The notes beneath the pieces are model-generated. The model was not told the DNA's origin, searched no databases, and worked only from the letters and a program-made list of their open reading frames with translations. Shown piece after piece: positions 36,287 to 45,805 of a stretch of 64,000 nt of DNA; within the stretch, counting starts at the first letter, position 1; each line of letters begins with the position of its first letter. Location: NCBI GenBank assembly GCA_039105265.1, contig JAPFFF010000011.1:2666001-2730000 (forward strand), written 5' to 3'. A program made the position numbers and the translations under genes. The DNA is from Tritrichomonas musculus. Its lineage: Eukaryota > Parabasalia > Tritrichomonadida > Tritrichomonadidae.

Positions 36287-38365
36287 ATGTTATACCGAAA
36301 CGAAAGAGCTCATAACCTTCGCACTGAAACAGGAAACGTTCTTCATGCATTTGAAGAGATGAGAAACATGATTAATGTCAATGACGGTACACGTTCATTT
36401 TCATTCAGAACAGTTGACTGTCATGACCAACCAGCTCCGTTTACAGCTGGTCAATATTCGCAAATCAGTTTAACACATCCTGACCATTTCGTAAGTGATA
36501 TTGATAAAGGTTTCTTAACATTTCACGTTAAATTAGATTTATCATTGAACACAGATATGAGTAAATTAAACGCCATTGATGACCCCAACAACTTGTACAA
36601 GCTGTTTGTTGGTTTCAAATCTTCAAATCAGTTGTTTGACAGGTTAGAGATTCTTCATAATAATGTCAATGTCGGATACCAACAGAATGAATGCATTCGT
36701 GAAGGCTTCTTGTATTCATCAGTTAAACCAGAAGCCGAGAAGAAACGCCGTAGATTCGTTCATTCATTGTGGGAAAACGTCAGCAACTATTCACAGACAC
36801 ATGCAGGAGCTTATGTTAATTTGAATTCATTTAAGAACACAGGAAGAAGCGAAGTCGAATTTGATTTGAATGTTCCTTTTGATGATTTGCTTGCATTACA
36901 GGCATTTGATTTATTCCCTAACGGAATCATTGGTGATTTATCAATTCGTTTTCAAGTTAGTCCAGCTGGTCTTGTTTGGGCAGTATTAGACCCTTTCACA
37001 GTTGCAGAAGCGAAAGTATTTCTTGAAGATAATGATTCAATATCGATGGATGAACTCGATAGATTAAAGGAAATCAAAGCCCGTGGACATCTTCGTCATC
37101 AATTCACACAAATCGGTAATCAAGCAGTGATTCCAGGTCCAGGAACTCCGTCACCAGACCCATCACCAACACCAACACCTGTACCACCATCACCATCACC
37201 AACACCTGACCCATCACCAGAAGAAGAAGATAAACCAGAACCATCACCATCACCTGAACCAACACCTGCACCAATCAAATATAAACTCACTTATAGAATT
37301 GGTGAGCAATATAACTTTGGAAGCGATGGTTCATATACTTATGATGATATTGCAACAGACCTTTCAATGTATTTCAGTTATACAGCAGAAGAGTTCGCAA
37401 AATTAGACCTCAAACCAACAGCAACTGATGAAGAAATTTGTTTAGCAAATCCAGATTACACAAAACCACCATTGACACACAACGATGGAAAGTATTATGT
37501 TTGGCAAATTGAGAAAACAGTTGCTAAATCAGCTCTCAGAGTTGTTAATGAATATCATGATGCAAGAGCTCAATTATTGAAAGAAACTTATTCTGCTCAA
37601 ACAGCAACATTAACAGTTAATCGAATGACCATCACAGCTTGTAAATCTAATATGCAAGGCTTTGGAGTTTGTGAAGCTACAAGACAAGGAATTGAAGACA
37701 TTTTAAGACAAGGTTTAATCATTCCTTCACAGAAAGTTGATTATCATGCTTTCCCAATAGCTCCAGCAGCTAACGGAATCAAGTCAACATTGAATATTCC
37801 ATTAATCAATGCAACTAATTTATCAATCATGTTTCCAAAGCATCATAATGATTTAACAGTCTTTGAAAATCCAGTTTATCAAAATTGTTTCTTGAATATT
37901 GGTGGAAAGAACTTTCCAGACGAAAACGTTTCAACTATTGGTGCACGATTCTTTGAAAATCAATTAACGGCTGGTGATTTAGACGCAATCACTCTTTCAT
38001 GCACAAAGGAATTTGAAGACTCAATGACAATGCCAAAGAATGACGCGAACGGAAAGAGATACAAGAATACAATTAGTGATGCAACATCATTTGTATTCAA
38101 CATTCAAACAGAACGAGCAAGTGCAGGATATTGTTATGACGGACTTGATGGAGGTTTTGGAAACGTTCAGATACAAGTCAATGGAATGCCTATCTATACA
38201 GGAGCTGATGACACATATTACAATGTTGTTGAGCCAGATGGAACCATCACCAGACCACCCCCAACACAATTATTCATCACTCGTGATACTTATTTCAAAC
38301 TATCATTAGAAGGTCTTGAATATCATGATGATTCAACGCCAGAAGGTTCACAAGCAAATGAATAA
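36287..38365 (+). CDS. Major capsid protein of element D (double jelly-roll type)
   Basis: A 692-residue product. Conserved with F throughout: MLYRNERAHNLR, SFSFRTVDCHDQPAPF, SQISLTHPDHF, FDRLEILHNNVNVGYQQNE, LFPNGIIGDLSIRFQVSP and the long FPKHHNDLTVFENPVYQN region. A Pro/Ser/Glu-rich insert at about residues 280-325 (SPDPSPTPTPVPPSPSP) is much shorter in F and may be an exposed loop. Shares landmarks with the capsid protein of A/B. Structural role in the virion shell is inferred from these matches. Confidence 0.85.
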   Translation: MLYRNERAHNLRTETGNVLHAFEEMRNMINVNDGTRSFSFRTVDCHDQPAPFTAGQYSQISLTHPDHFVSDIDKGFLTFHVKLDLSLNTDMSKLNAIDDPNNLYKLFVGFKSSNQLFDRLEILHNNVNVGYQQNECIREGFLYSSVKPEAEKKRRRFVHSLWENVSNYSQTHAGAYVNLNSFKNTGRSEVEFDLNVPFDDLLALQAFDLFPNGIIGDLSIRFQVSPAGLVWAVLDPFTVAEAKVFLEDNDSISMDELDRLKEIKARGHLRHQFTQIGNQAVIPGPGTPSPDPSPTPTPVPPSPSPTPDPSPEEEDKPEPSPSPEPTPAPIKYKLTYRIGEQYNFGSDGSYTYDDIATDLSMYFSYTAEEFAKLDLKPTATDEEICLANPDYTKPPLTHNDGKYYVWQIEKTVAKSALRVVNEYHDARAQLLKETYSAQTATLTVNRMTITACKSNMQGFGVCEATRQGIEDILRQGLIIPSQKVDYHAFPIAPAANGIKSTLNIPLINATNLSIMFPKHHNDLTVFENPVYQNCFLNIGGKNFPDENVSTIGARFFENQLTAGDLDAITLSCTKEFEDSMTMPKNDANGKRYKNTISDATSFVFNIQTERASAGYCYDGLDGGFGNVQIQVNGMPIYTGADDTYYNVVEPDGTITRPPPTQLFITRDTYFKLSLEGLEYHDDSTPEGSQANE

Positions 38366-38425
38366 AAATAATGATTTCAATTGATGATTAAGTTTTTAAA
38401 TTGATTTTTTATTTTTGTTTCATAA

Positions 38426-39001
38426 ATGACTGAACAAGCAGCTGAGTTTGTACAATTAAAAGGCTTTGATGATTATGAAATATTGTCTGTCTATCCATTT
38501 ACAATCAGACGAAAAGACAATCATCTTGAAGTTAAAGAACATAACAGTGTAGACGGATATCCAAGAGTTCATTTGAACTCAAAAACATATTTCAAGCATA
38601 GAATAATTGCACTTCAATTTATTCCAAATGATGACCCAGAGCACAAGGACCAAGTTGACCATAAAAATAGAATAAGAAATGATTATCATATTGATAACCT
38701 TTTTTGGTGCACTCAAAGCACAAATCAAATGAATAAAGGCTCAAATAATGGCATCAAATATGAATATGTTGATGAGATATCTGATGAAGCAACAGTTATA
38801 AATGAATACAACGGGTATGAATTCGAAAATTATTTCTATCATGAAAACAAGTTTTATTATTACAATGGATTGAGTTATCGAATATTACATATTAATGAAG
38901 ATAAGAGAACTCGAGCACTTTATGTTAATCTAATGAATACAGAAGGAAAACGAGTTCGAATTTATATAAACAAATTCAAGAAATTGTATGAAGTTGAATA
39001 A
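38426..39001 (+). CDS. HNH homing-type endonuclease with extended C-terminus (191 aa)
   Basis: The first 110 residues match the A/B nuclease: KGFDDYEILSVYPFTIRRK, then QFIPNDDPEHKDQVDHKNR with the downstream DYHIDNLFWCTQSTNQMN. An 80-residue extension (FYYYNGLSYRIL) may be a DNA-recognition module. It lies between capsid and integrase genes, exactly at one edge of the block that is flipped relative to F, which has no HNH gene. Leader TTTTTGTTTCATAAATG. Confidence 0.8.
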   Translation: MTEQAAEFVQLKGFDDYEILSVYPFTIRRKDNHLEVKEHNSVDGYPRVHLNSKTYFKHRIIALQFIPNDDPEHKDQVDHKNRIRNDYHIDNLFWCTQSTNQMNKGSNNGIKYEYVDEISDEATVINEYNGYEFENYFYHENKFYYYNGLSYRILHINEDKRTRALYVNLMNTEGKRVRIYINKFKKLYEVE

Positions 39002-39059
39002 ATGAATTGATTTCATTAAATAATCGTCATTATATAATATCTTTATTTTTGCGATTCAA

Positions 39060-40139
39060 ATGAATGAATCAATCAACTATCCTTTCAAATCTAAATACAA
39101 GTACATCAAAGACACAAACATTAAAACTGAGCCCTATATTAAGGATTATCAATTGAAAACAGTAAAGAAACTATCAAAACCTGATTTTTCATTTGAACCG
39201 TATGCGTACGAAATTGATATAATGTTTGCATTAAATAAATCTTATTTAGTAATAATCAATGTAAACACCAAATACCTAATTGTTGAACCAATTGATTACA
39301 AGTCTGAGTATTATGTAATCAAAGTAATTGATAAACTAGTCAATAAAAGAAATATCAGAATTGAAACAATTAAATGTGATGGTGAAAAGGCTTTTATATC
39401 AAATGCATTCAAAAGTTATTGCAACGGTGAAGAGCAAAGATATCAATTAGACAAACACACAATTAAATTCAAAGCACCAAACAAAATAAAGTTAATCATT
39501 GATGATTCACCTTTCACGAATGCACATAAATGTGTTGATGCAGTAATCAGAACATTACGAAATGCTTTCGGTCAATCACAACAACGAATGACAAACAATG
39601 TATTGATACAACAAACGGTTGAATGGTACAATAACACGCCTCATGCATCTCTTCGTTTATTGAATCCTTTATACACATCATTTGACGAAGAAACTGATGA
39701 ATACCTTGACAAACGACAATCAAAATACATTTATCTAACACCTCAACAGATGCAAGATGACCGCGACCTTGAATGGCAATACATTAGAGCCAAATCAATG
39801 CAATTGAAAGAGATTCAACAAAAACAACGATTTAAAGGTCTTCTGTCATATAAACCCAAAAATATAATACTCATTCACACCGATTACGGAAAAACAGAAA
39901 AGAAACATGAAAAGCGAAGAAGAGTATTCAATGAACTTGCTGAATTCATTTGTTATGAATCTGGAAACGTTAAATGTAAACTATTAAATCCTTTACGTCA
40001 AACTAACAAAACACAGAAGAATAAAACAATAATAACTGTCCCAATCATGTACACAAAATATGTTTGTTCATCAATAGATGCTTTGAATGATGATTTTAAA
40101 GTATTCTTTTTGACTTATAAAACGCAAAATGAAAGCTAA
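39060..40139 (+). CDS. rve-type integrase of element D
   Basis: A 359-residue product. Visible landmarks are YEIDIMFALNK and IIVNVNTKYLIVEP-like strands, IETIKCDGEKAF, the HKCVDAVIRTLRNAFG helix and WYNNTPHASLRLLNP, equivalent to YNNSPHRSLDNKAP in A. The C-terminal 130 residues are basic with an SH3-like look (RFKGLLSYKPKNIILIH). Closely related to the F copy, remote from A/B. Its last 11 bases overlap the next gene. Confidence 0.85.
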   Translation: MNESINYPFKSKYKYIKDTNIKTEPYIKDYQLKTVKKLSKPDFSFEPYAYEIDIMFALNKSYLVIINVNTKYLIVEPIDYKSEYYVIKVIDKLVNKRNIRIETIKCDGEKAFISNAFKSYCNGEEQRYQLDKHTIKFKAPNKIKLIIDDSPFTNAHKCVDAVIRTLRNAFGQSQQRMTNNVLIQQTVEWYNNTPHASLRLLNPLYTSFDEETDEYLDKRQSKYIYLTPQQMQDDRDLEWQYIRAKSMQLKEIQQKQRFKGLLSYKPKNIILIHTDYGKTEKKHEKRRRVFNELAEFICYESGNVKCKLLNPLRQTNKTQKNKTIITVPIMYTKYVCSSIDALNDDFKVFFLTYKTQNES

Positions 40140-40479
40140 ACAACCAATCACAAAACGATACTATCACACACAATCAAAAGATTTTAATCTTCCTGATGAT
40201 TTCGTTTATAGTCGCAACAAGAAGTACATTGTTGTTCAGTATTGTGGTGCTGTTGTCAATCAACATATTGTTGGTGATTTGATGGTTCATTCAGATATTG
40301 TTGAATTCATGCCTTTCTGCGACCATTTCATTATGCTTGCTAACAGACGACAAACGAAATATCGTAAATATGAATGTCTGAACAACACAAAAAAAGAGTA
40401 TCATTTATGGTTCACAGACATGAAAGGAAACGTTATTGAACCTGAATCATTTATATTCAGTTGTCTTTTGATTTATTAA
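40129..40479 (+). CDS. Conserved element protein (116 aa)
   Basis: Not recognised. Highly conserved with the 110-residue F product (RYYHTQSKDFNLPDDFVYSR, QYCGAVVNQHIVGDLMVHS, CDHFIMLANRRQTKYRKYE). Compact and beta-rich, ending FIFSCLLIY. In both families it lies directly after the integrase gene, with start and stop overlapping or touching. Strong conservation suggests a core virion or replication protein. Confidence 0.75.
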   Translation: MKAKQPITKRYYHTQSKDFNLPDDFVYSRNKKYIVVQYCGAVVNQHIVGDLMVHSDIVEFMPFCDHFIMLANRRQTKYRKYECLNNTKKEYHLWFTDMKGNVIEPESFIFSCLLIY

Positions 40480-40491
40480 TGACTATTCAAA

Positions 40492-41610
40492 ATGGATTCT
40501 CATGTATTTTATTTAAATCCGAATCAATTGGCTGATATGAGCAATTATAAAATTAATGGTGTAGCACCGATTGCATTTGCTATGATTACGACTACTGAAT
40601 CAAGGTCAATTTATATTTTTCCATCAACTTTTACATTTCCGAGGCAAGTTCAAAGTATTTATAAAGGTACAACATTAACGACTAGACCTGCATGGATGTT
40701 ATATTTAATTGGTGATGGAATTTATAGTCCGTCATACATATTTATACGAAAGATACTACCAGGATTTCAAGAACCTGTATTTGTATTATTAAATGATAAC
40801 ACACCTAAAGATATAACAAATTATTATGTAGAATATGATGGTGAAGCTTATTTTAATAGAGTAAATTTCGCTTTTACTTATGAGGTATTCATGAATGCAT
40901 TTAATAATATAATTACTGCAGCTGATACAGGTTATAATCCTAATGCAAATAAAACATATATATCATTCACCGTTTATGATAATCCAAACTTAATACCGAT
41001 AATTGATTTCTATGATAACACAGAACCAGGTTCTGACACCAATGATATTAGAATACAAACAATGAACGATTTAAATCAAAATACGAATTATAAACCGAAG
41101 AAACCTGCACATTTAGGTTTTCGAAATGATACTATATTCACTGAATATCCTATATTCAAACCAAATATAAAACCCGATAACGAAACAACAGCAAATGAAA
41201 CAACAGAAAATATTAAATCATTAACTCCAAATCCACCAAGAAAGCATAAATCAAAAGAAAATGATAACAAAGTTCATTTTTCAGCATCAGCCATAAGTAC
41301 AAAACCAAATTATCCAACAAGCTATGAACCTATGGAAATTGAAGACGATTGGCATGTAAGAAATCAAAATCAATCACAAGGCTTTTATTTTGAAACACCA
41401 AATCCTAATAAGACATCAAATTATTCTGAACGACAACAAAACATAAATAATGATACTTTTGAAGACTTGTCAACTTCACTTGATAATCAGCAAGACCAGA
41501 AGAAACAACCACAATCAACAAAACGTTTTAGTTTTAGAATCGTTTCAGACCCAAATGACAAAAATAATAATAATAATAATAACAATAATGGAGGTTTTGA
41601 TTTAAATTAA
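40492..41610 (+). CDS. Element protein with beta-rich N-domain and disordered tail (372 aa)
   Basis: Residues 1-180 look like a compact beta-rich domain (SIYIFPSTFTFPRQVQSIY, WMLYLIGDGIYSPSYIFIR). Residues 190-372 are Asn, Pro, Thr and Ser-rich and end with an Asn run. The F counterpart (472 aa) has the same layout with only weak sequence similarity, so the gene evolves fast. A capsid-decorating or penton role is possible but unproven. It ends 1 base before the convergent 764-residue gene. Confidence 0.6.
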   Translation: MDSHVFYLNPNQLADMSNYKINGVAPIAFAMITTTESRSIYIFPSTFTFPRQVQSIYKGTTLTTRPAWMLYLIGDGIYSPSYIFIRKILPGFQEPVFVLLNDNTPKDITNYYVEYDGEAYFNRVNFAFTYEVFMNAFNNIITAADTGYNPNANKTYISFTVYDNPNLIPIIDFYDNTEPGSDTNDIRIQTMNDLNQNTNYKPKKPAHLGFRNDTIFTEYPIFKPNIKPDNETTANETTENIKSLTPNPPRKHKSKENDNKVHFSASAISTKPNYPTSYEPMEIEDDWHVRNQNQSQGFYFETPNPNKTSNYSERQQNINNDTFEDLSTSLDNQQDQKKQPQSTKRFSFRIVSDPNDKNNNNNNNNNGGFDLN

Positions 41611-43905
41611 TTATTCATTATTCATTCTTTGATGTAATGGTTTAAGATTAACAGCAAAATTATCATATTTATTTTTGTTCTGCAATTTGCTTTCTTTAAG
41701 TTGTGCTTTGAATGCTGTGTATCCACAATTTGGATATATATCTCTTTCTATTGCTGCAGAGATTCGTTTAATGAAATTATCTTTAACGTTCTTAATATCT
41801 TCTGGCGATGCTTCTTTAATTCCTTCTGCATTTCGTTTCAACCTGTTATATCCTTCTTGCTTACTTACATCAACATTGAAACCAACACCAAAGACAACAT
41901 AATCAATGTAATGCATTAATTCAGTAAATTGTTTACCCCAATTACTTGGTTCAGCCTTTAATTCTCCTGATGTGATATCAATAGCTTTATCAATAATCTT
42001 CTCAACATATGATTGAACATTCTTTCCTAATACTGAAACATATTCTTTATTGTTCTGTTGTTTCCAATATATCCATTGTTCATATGTTAATATCTTTCCA
42101 TTGAACTTATTGTCTTGAATTAGTTCTTTGAAAGGAGCATCAAAGAGATAAGCAAATAACATATTTGATACAGCAAGGTAATTGATGAGTTTCTTCAAAG
42201 GAGATAATACAAAGAATTGTTCGTCATTCCAATACACTTTCCAGACTTTAGAAAAGATTGATGACCAATAAGAACTTGGTGTAATACGTTTGCTGACTCT
42301 TGCTTTTCCCAGACCCATAGGACCGTAATAATTTTCTAGCTCTTGCATGTCTTTTCCCTTTGTTAATTTGTATTGACCAGCATCCCAATCAATTTTCTTG
42401 ATATCTTTATCAAATAATGATTGAATCCATTTATTGAACGGCATTTCTTTTCTTTCTTGTTTTGTTTTAATAACAGATTTCCAAACTTTCTTGTAAGGAG
42501 AAGCAAATACAAGCTTGTATCCGTTAATGATTGAAGGATTACCGTTCCTATCAATTAAAACAACATCATCAACTTTATCACCGTTCAAGTCTGTTATTGA
42601 GTTTCCTAACGGGTCTTTGGCATTTTCTGGTAATAAACGATATCTTGGTTTACCGTCTTTATCAACTGAATTCTTACAGTATTCAATAGCTGTATCACGA
42701 CAAGCTGCATTCGGAATGTATTTGATTCTGAAGTTTCCGTTAATAATCATATCAATAAATTTATCTCTGTAATAGGATATATTACCACCAACCCGAGGTA
42801 TTTCAAGCTTGTCAAATGAATCCTTTAATGTTGAGTTAACAAGAGGCATATCTTTTTTATCACGACGTCCGCGAGTATTCTTTGAGGGTTGCTTTGCATT
42901 TCTTATTAATTCATCAAGTATTTCATCATCTGCTTTGTTATCTTCTGCATATCCTTTGTATTTCCTTGCAAAAGGTGATTTAATTTCTTGTGCTTCTTCT
43001 TCATTATCTTCATATCTGTATGGTTGTTTTGCAGGTGTTCTTGCATATCTGTATGCTTCGGTTGCTGCTTCATTATCATCTTGCCAATCATCTAATTCAT
43101 CATCATATAATGATTGAAGAGGTCCGTTATTATTGTTGTTGTCGTCTGCCATTTTATTAGTTGAAAAATTATTTTTATTGTGTTCCTTTGATGGTTCAAT
43201 AAAAGAATCAGATAAATCATCGTTTTTCAATATTAGTGACTCAGAATCTGATTCGCTTAATGTTATATTAAGTAATGAATCTTCACTGTCTTTAGGCAAT
43301 TGTATTGTCGAGTCATTTTCATCAGAATCACTCGGAGTTATGCGTTTTCTTCTTGGTGTTCTTCGTTTATTAGTATCAAGTGTTGGTTCATGTATGCTTG
43401 TTCTCTTTCTTCTTCCTTTGGTGGTTTGTGGTGTTTGACTCTTTCTCGGTGGTTTGATGGGTGATGAACGAAAACCGTCAGAGCTATAATTTAAATCATC
43501 GTTGACAACAATATTGAAGTAATTGATAATGATATCAAGACTTTTTTTATCTGTTGTGTACTCTTTTAAACTAAGGAATCGATTGCCTTTACTTTTAATA
43601 CCTGCATTGATTTTGTTCATCAATGAAACAAATCGTCGAAACTTAACTTTCATTTCACGAATCTTTCCCACACTTCTTCCTGTATACTCATTGTTTTGTA
43701 TCAAATACAACAAATTAATTAAATCATTGGGGTGTTCTAGTTTGTATGTACTGAGAAATGTGTTCCTAAAATAATCTATCGGGTCCTCTAGTTCTTCATC
43801 ATCATCAGGTTTAGACACCTCACTATCAAATATAGTTTCATCATCAATATTACTTAAATCTAATTCAAAGCTATCAGATGAATTATTTTTATCTTGTTTT
43901 GACAT
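41611..43905 (-). CDS. Conserved large element protein (764 aa)
   Basis: The C-terminal 420 residues are strongly conserved with F: NFRIKYIPNAACRDTAIEYC, DPLGNSITDLNGDKVDDVVL, SPYKKVWKSVIKTKQERK, SKRITPSSYWSSIFSKVW and YLAVSNMLFAYLFDAP. The DLNGDKVDD loop looks like a calcium-binding turn. The N-terminal part has one helical unit (about residues 35-135), then Ser/Asp-rich and basic linkers. F has nine helical units in this place. Family unknown; a virion protein is likely given its size and pairing with the fibre-like gene. Confidence 0.7.
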   Translation of the reverse strand: MSKQDKNNSSDSFELDLSNIDDETIFDSEVSKPDDDEELEDPIDYFRNTFLSTYKLEHPNDLINLLYLIQNNEYTGRSVGKIREMKVKFRRFVSLMNKINAGIKSKGNRFLSLKEYTTDKKSLDIIINYFNIVVNDDLNYSSDGFRSSPIKPPRKSQTPQTTKGRRKRTSIHEPTLDTNKRRTPRRKRITPSDSDENDSTIQLPKDSEDSLLNITLSESDSESLILKNDDLSDSFIEPSKEHNKNNFSTNKMADDNNNNNGPLQSLYDDELDDWQDDNEAATEAYRYARTPAKQPYRYEDNEEEAQEIKSPFARKYKGYAEDNKADDEILDELIRNAKQPSKNTRGRRDKKDMPLVNSTLKDSFDKLEIPRVGGNISYYRDKFIDMIINGNFRIKYIPNAACRDTAIEYCKNSVDKDGKPRYRLLPENAKDPLGNSITDLNGDKVDDVVLIDRNGNPSIINGYKLVFASPYKKVWKSVIKTKQERKEMPFNKWIQSLFDKDIKKIDWDAGQYKLTKGKDMQELENYYGPMGLGKARVSKRITPSSYWSSIFSKVWKVYWNDEQFFVLSPLKKLINYLAVSNMLFAYLFDAPFKELIQDNKFNGKILTYEQWIYWKQQNNKEYVSVLGKNVQSYVEKIIDKAIDITSGELKAEPSNWGKQFTELMHYIDYVVFGVGFNVDVSKQEGYNRLKRNAEGIKEASPEDIKNVKDNFIKRISAAIERDIYPNCGYTAFKAQLKESKLQNKNKYDNFAVNLKPLHQRMNNE

Positions 43906-43927
43906 TGTTTAGTTTCTAATAAATTGA
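43906..43927. promoter_or_regulatory. Bidirectional spacer, 764-aa gene and fibre-like gene
   Basis: 22 bases separate the two starts; the equivalent spacer in F is 18 bases (62552-62569). Both are A/T only or nearly so. The pair must share a very compact divergent promoter. Confidence 0.45.
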
Positions 43928-45421
43928 ATGTTTACGATTGAGCAGAGCGGACACATAACAAAAACAAATACTATTGACGGATTGATTAACGAATACATTA
44001 AAAGATATGTCGATAATTATGTTATCAAAGGCGATTCATCGAACGGGAACGTATTAGGTTCAAACGGAAATGGAATCACTAAGGAACAATTGAATGAAGC
44101 TGTTAACGGATTGCGTGATTATGTCATCAACAATTACGCTTTATCAACTGATATCCCTGATGACTTGATTAATGAAGAATCATTGACGACAAAAATAAAT
44201 GAAGCATTAAAAGGATATGCATTGAAGACAGATATACCAGAACCAGTTGACTTGACACCGTATTATACTAGTGCACAAGCTGATGAGAAGTTTGTTGATG
44301 AGGATGAATTGGCTTATGAATTAGATAAGTATGTTTTATCAGACGACGTTGAAAATAAATTAGCTGAATTAAAAAATGACCTCGGAAACTGTTTAACGAA
44401 AGATAATATATACAGTGATTCTAGTAAAATTGATGGATTTAATAACTTGAGATTTGAAACAGGCACTGTCAGTCATAATCTTACAAAAGACTCTGAATTT
44501 CTTACTAAAGCTCGTGATTTAGGTATATATATCTATTTCGAAAAAACGAGTGATTATACTGACGGATATTATGTGTTTTCGCGTGAAACTGATGCTTGTG
44601 TTGAATATAAATTATCTGGTACTGCAAAAAATGTAAACTACAAAGGAATTTGTATCTATTACGCAACCAGTTCAGACAATTATGATCACTTTATAAGTAA
44701 TAGCAGTAGCTGGTCACCTCCAACTGATATTATAGAGTTTTATATAATGGATAACTCATCAATCCCGACCATAGATTATACAAATAAAAAATATGTCAGC
44801 AAAGATGACCTAAGCACTCAATTAAATGTATATGCATTGAAGACGGATATACCAGAAGTACTCAAAAATAGTGAGTTGCAATTGAATCCGAATGAAGAAC
44901 CAACAGAAGAAGTTCAACAGAAATTGATGAATGATGATAAACCGCTATCAGCACAAGCATCATATATATTATCATCTATGGCAGTAACTAAAGTAATAGA
45001 TTTGATTAATATTGATGAATATGCAAAGCTTACAAACTTAAGCGAGTATCGTAAAATGAATGATTTAAGTATAACAAAGTTAACTCAACTTGAAATTGAT
45101 AGAAGTATAGAAGAAAACGGTATTTGTCATCATGTTTATGAAAAATGTTTCATCAAATTTAGATATAATGATATTGAATATGATTATGTATTCACAACAG
45201 GTAATTTTAGTTCACTAGGATATTGGTGTGATAACTTCATTAATGTTGAAGGTACTGAATACAGTTTGTTTTGGAAGTATGATGGTACATTACTGCTAGA
45301 AAATTCAACAACATATTGTGAAGGACCGATGGTTTATATTATATCAATTTTGTATGAAGACAGAACAGATGAATTAGCATTGAAGAGTGAAATTCCTGAA
45401 CCTGTTGACCTGACACCGTAG
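43928..45421 (+). CDS. Fibre-like protein, right copy of element D
   Basis: A 497-residue product. The start MFTIEQSGHI is shared with F (MFSIEQSGFS). Short repeated stalk motifs are DIPEPVDLTPYYTSAQADEK near residue 105 and further YALKTDIPE and ALKSEIPEPVDL copies. Between them lie beta-rich segments with many Tyr residues (YIYFEKTSDYTDGYYVF). Such alternation of ALK-type coiled repeats and beta segments is usual in phage tail fibres and other trimeric attachment proteins. Divergent from the 764-residue gene. Attachment role is inferred. Confidence 0.65.
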   Translation: MFTIEQSGHITKTNTIDGLINEYIKRYVDNYVIKGDSSNGNVLGSNGNGITKEQLNEAVNGLRDYVINNYALSTDIPDDLINEESLTTKINEALKGYALKTDIPEPVDLTPYYTSAQADEKFVDEDELAYELDKYVLSDDVENKLAELKNDLGNCLTKDNIYSDSSKIDGFNNLRFETGTVSHNLTKDSEFLTKARDLGIYIYFEKTSDYTDGYYVFSRETDACVEYKLSGTAKNVNYKGICIYYATSSDNYDHFISNSSSWSPPTDIIEFYIMDNSSIPTIDYTNKKYVSKDDLSTQLNVYALKTDIPEVLKNSELQLNPNEEPTEEVQQKLMNDDKPLSAQASYILSSMAVTKVIDLINIDEYAKLTNLSEYRKMNDLSITKLTQLEIDRSIEENGICHHVYEKCFIKFRYNDIEYDYVFTTGNFSSLGYWCDNFINVEGTEYSLFWKYDGTLLLENSTTYCEGPMVYIISILYEDRTDELALKSEIPEPVDLTP

Positions 45422-45520
45422 AGAGTAAGGGTGTTGATTTGGTGGGGTGAGATAAAATTGAAAATTGACGGGCGCCACTTTGAATCTTCATTTTAGAATT
45501 TACATCTTTGATCTTGTTTT

Positions 45521-45574
45521 AGTAGTATATATCAGTCGGTTTCCGTCAGGCTAAAGCCCGCCGTCAACACGACT
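45521..45574 (+). repeat. Left-end tip of element E
   Basis: AGTAGTATATATCAGTCGG, then TTTCCGTCAGGCTAAAGCC. The arms are AGTCG and CGACT, and inside them GGCT and AGCC pair. Compared with A/B the arm sequence has changed on both sides, so pairing is kept. Confidence 0.8.
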
Positions 45575-45805
45575 AATGAACAAAAATAATATGAACTCAT
45601 TTAATGATTACCATCAATTGATGTTCATTTATTAGACAGTTCATTTAATTCATTCTCAAGCTGATGCAGTTTGTGTTTATTTATTATTCCTAATATATTT
45701 ATACTTGTTTTATATTGTTTTTAGAATTTGCGAAAATAAAAAATTATTTTTAAAAAATATTTGTATATAGCAAAGATAAAAAATATTATTATTATTTAAT
45801 TCTGA
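45575..45805. other. Non-coding stretch with a fragment of the coiled-coil gene
   Basis: At about 45621-45670 the sequence matches the 3' end of the 75-residue gene of D (35036 onward) on the minus strand. The rest is plain AT-rich DNA. No open frame. Confidence 0.6.

Larger units (their letters stand above)
33256..45520 (+). mobile_element. Maverick/Polinton segment D, second family
   Basis: The tip resembles that of A/B, then palindromic tandem repeats, then twelve genes: an outward-facing fibre-like gene at the left, a block of small genes plus major capsid protein, HNH endonuclease, integrase, two genes of unknown role, a 764-residue protein and a second outward-facing fibre-like gene at the right. 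No ATPase or polymerase is seen in this part. The genes look open; the right side ends at the tip of E. Likely young. Confidence 0.8.
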
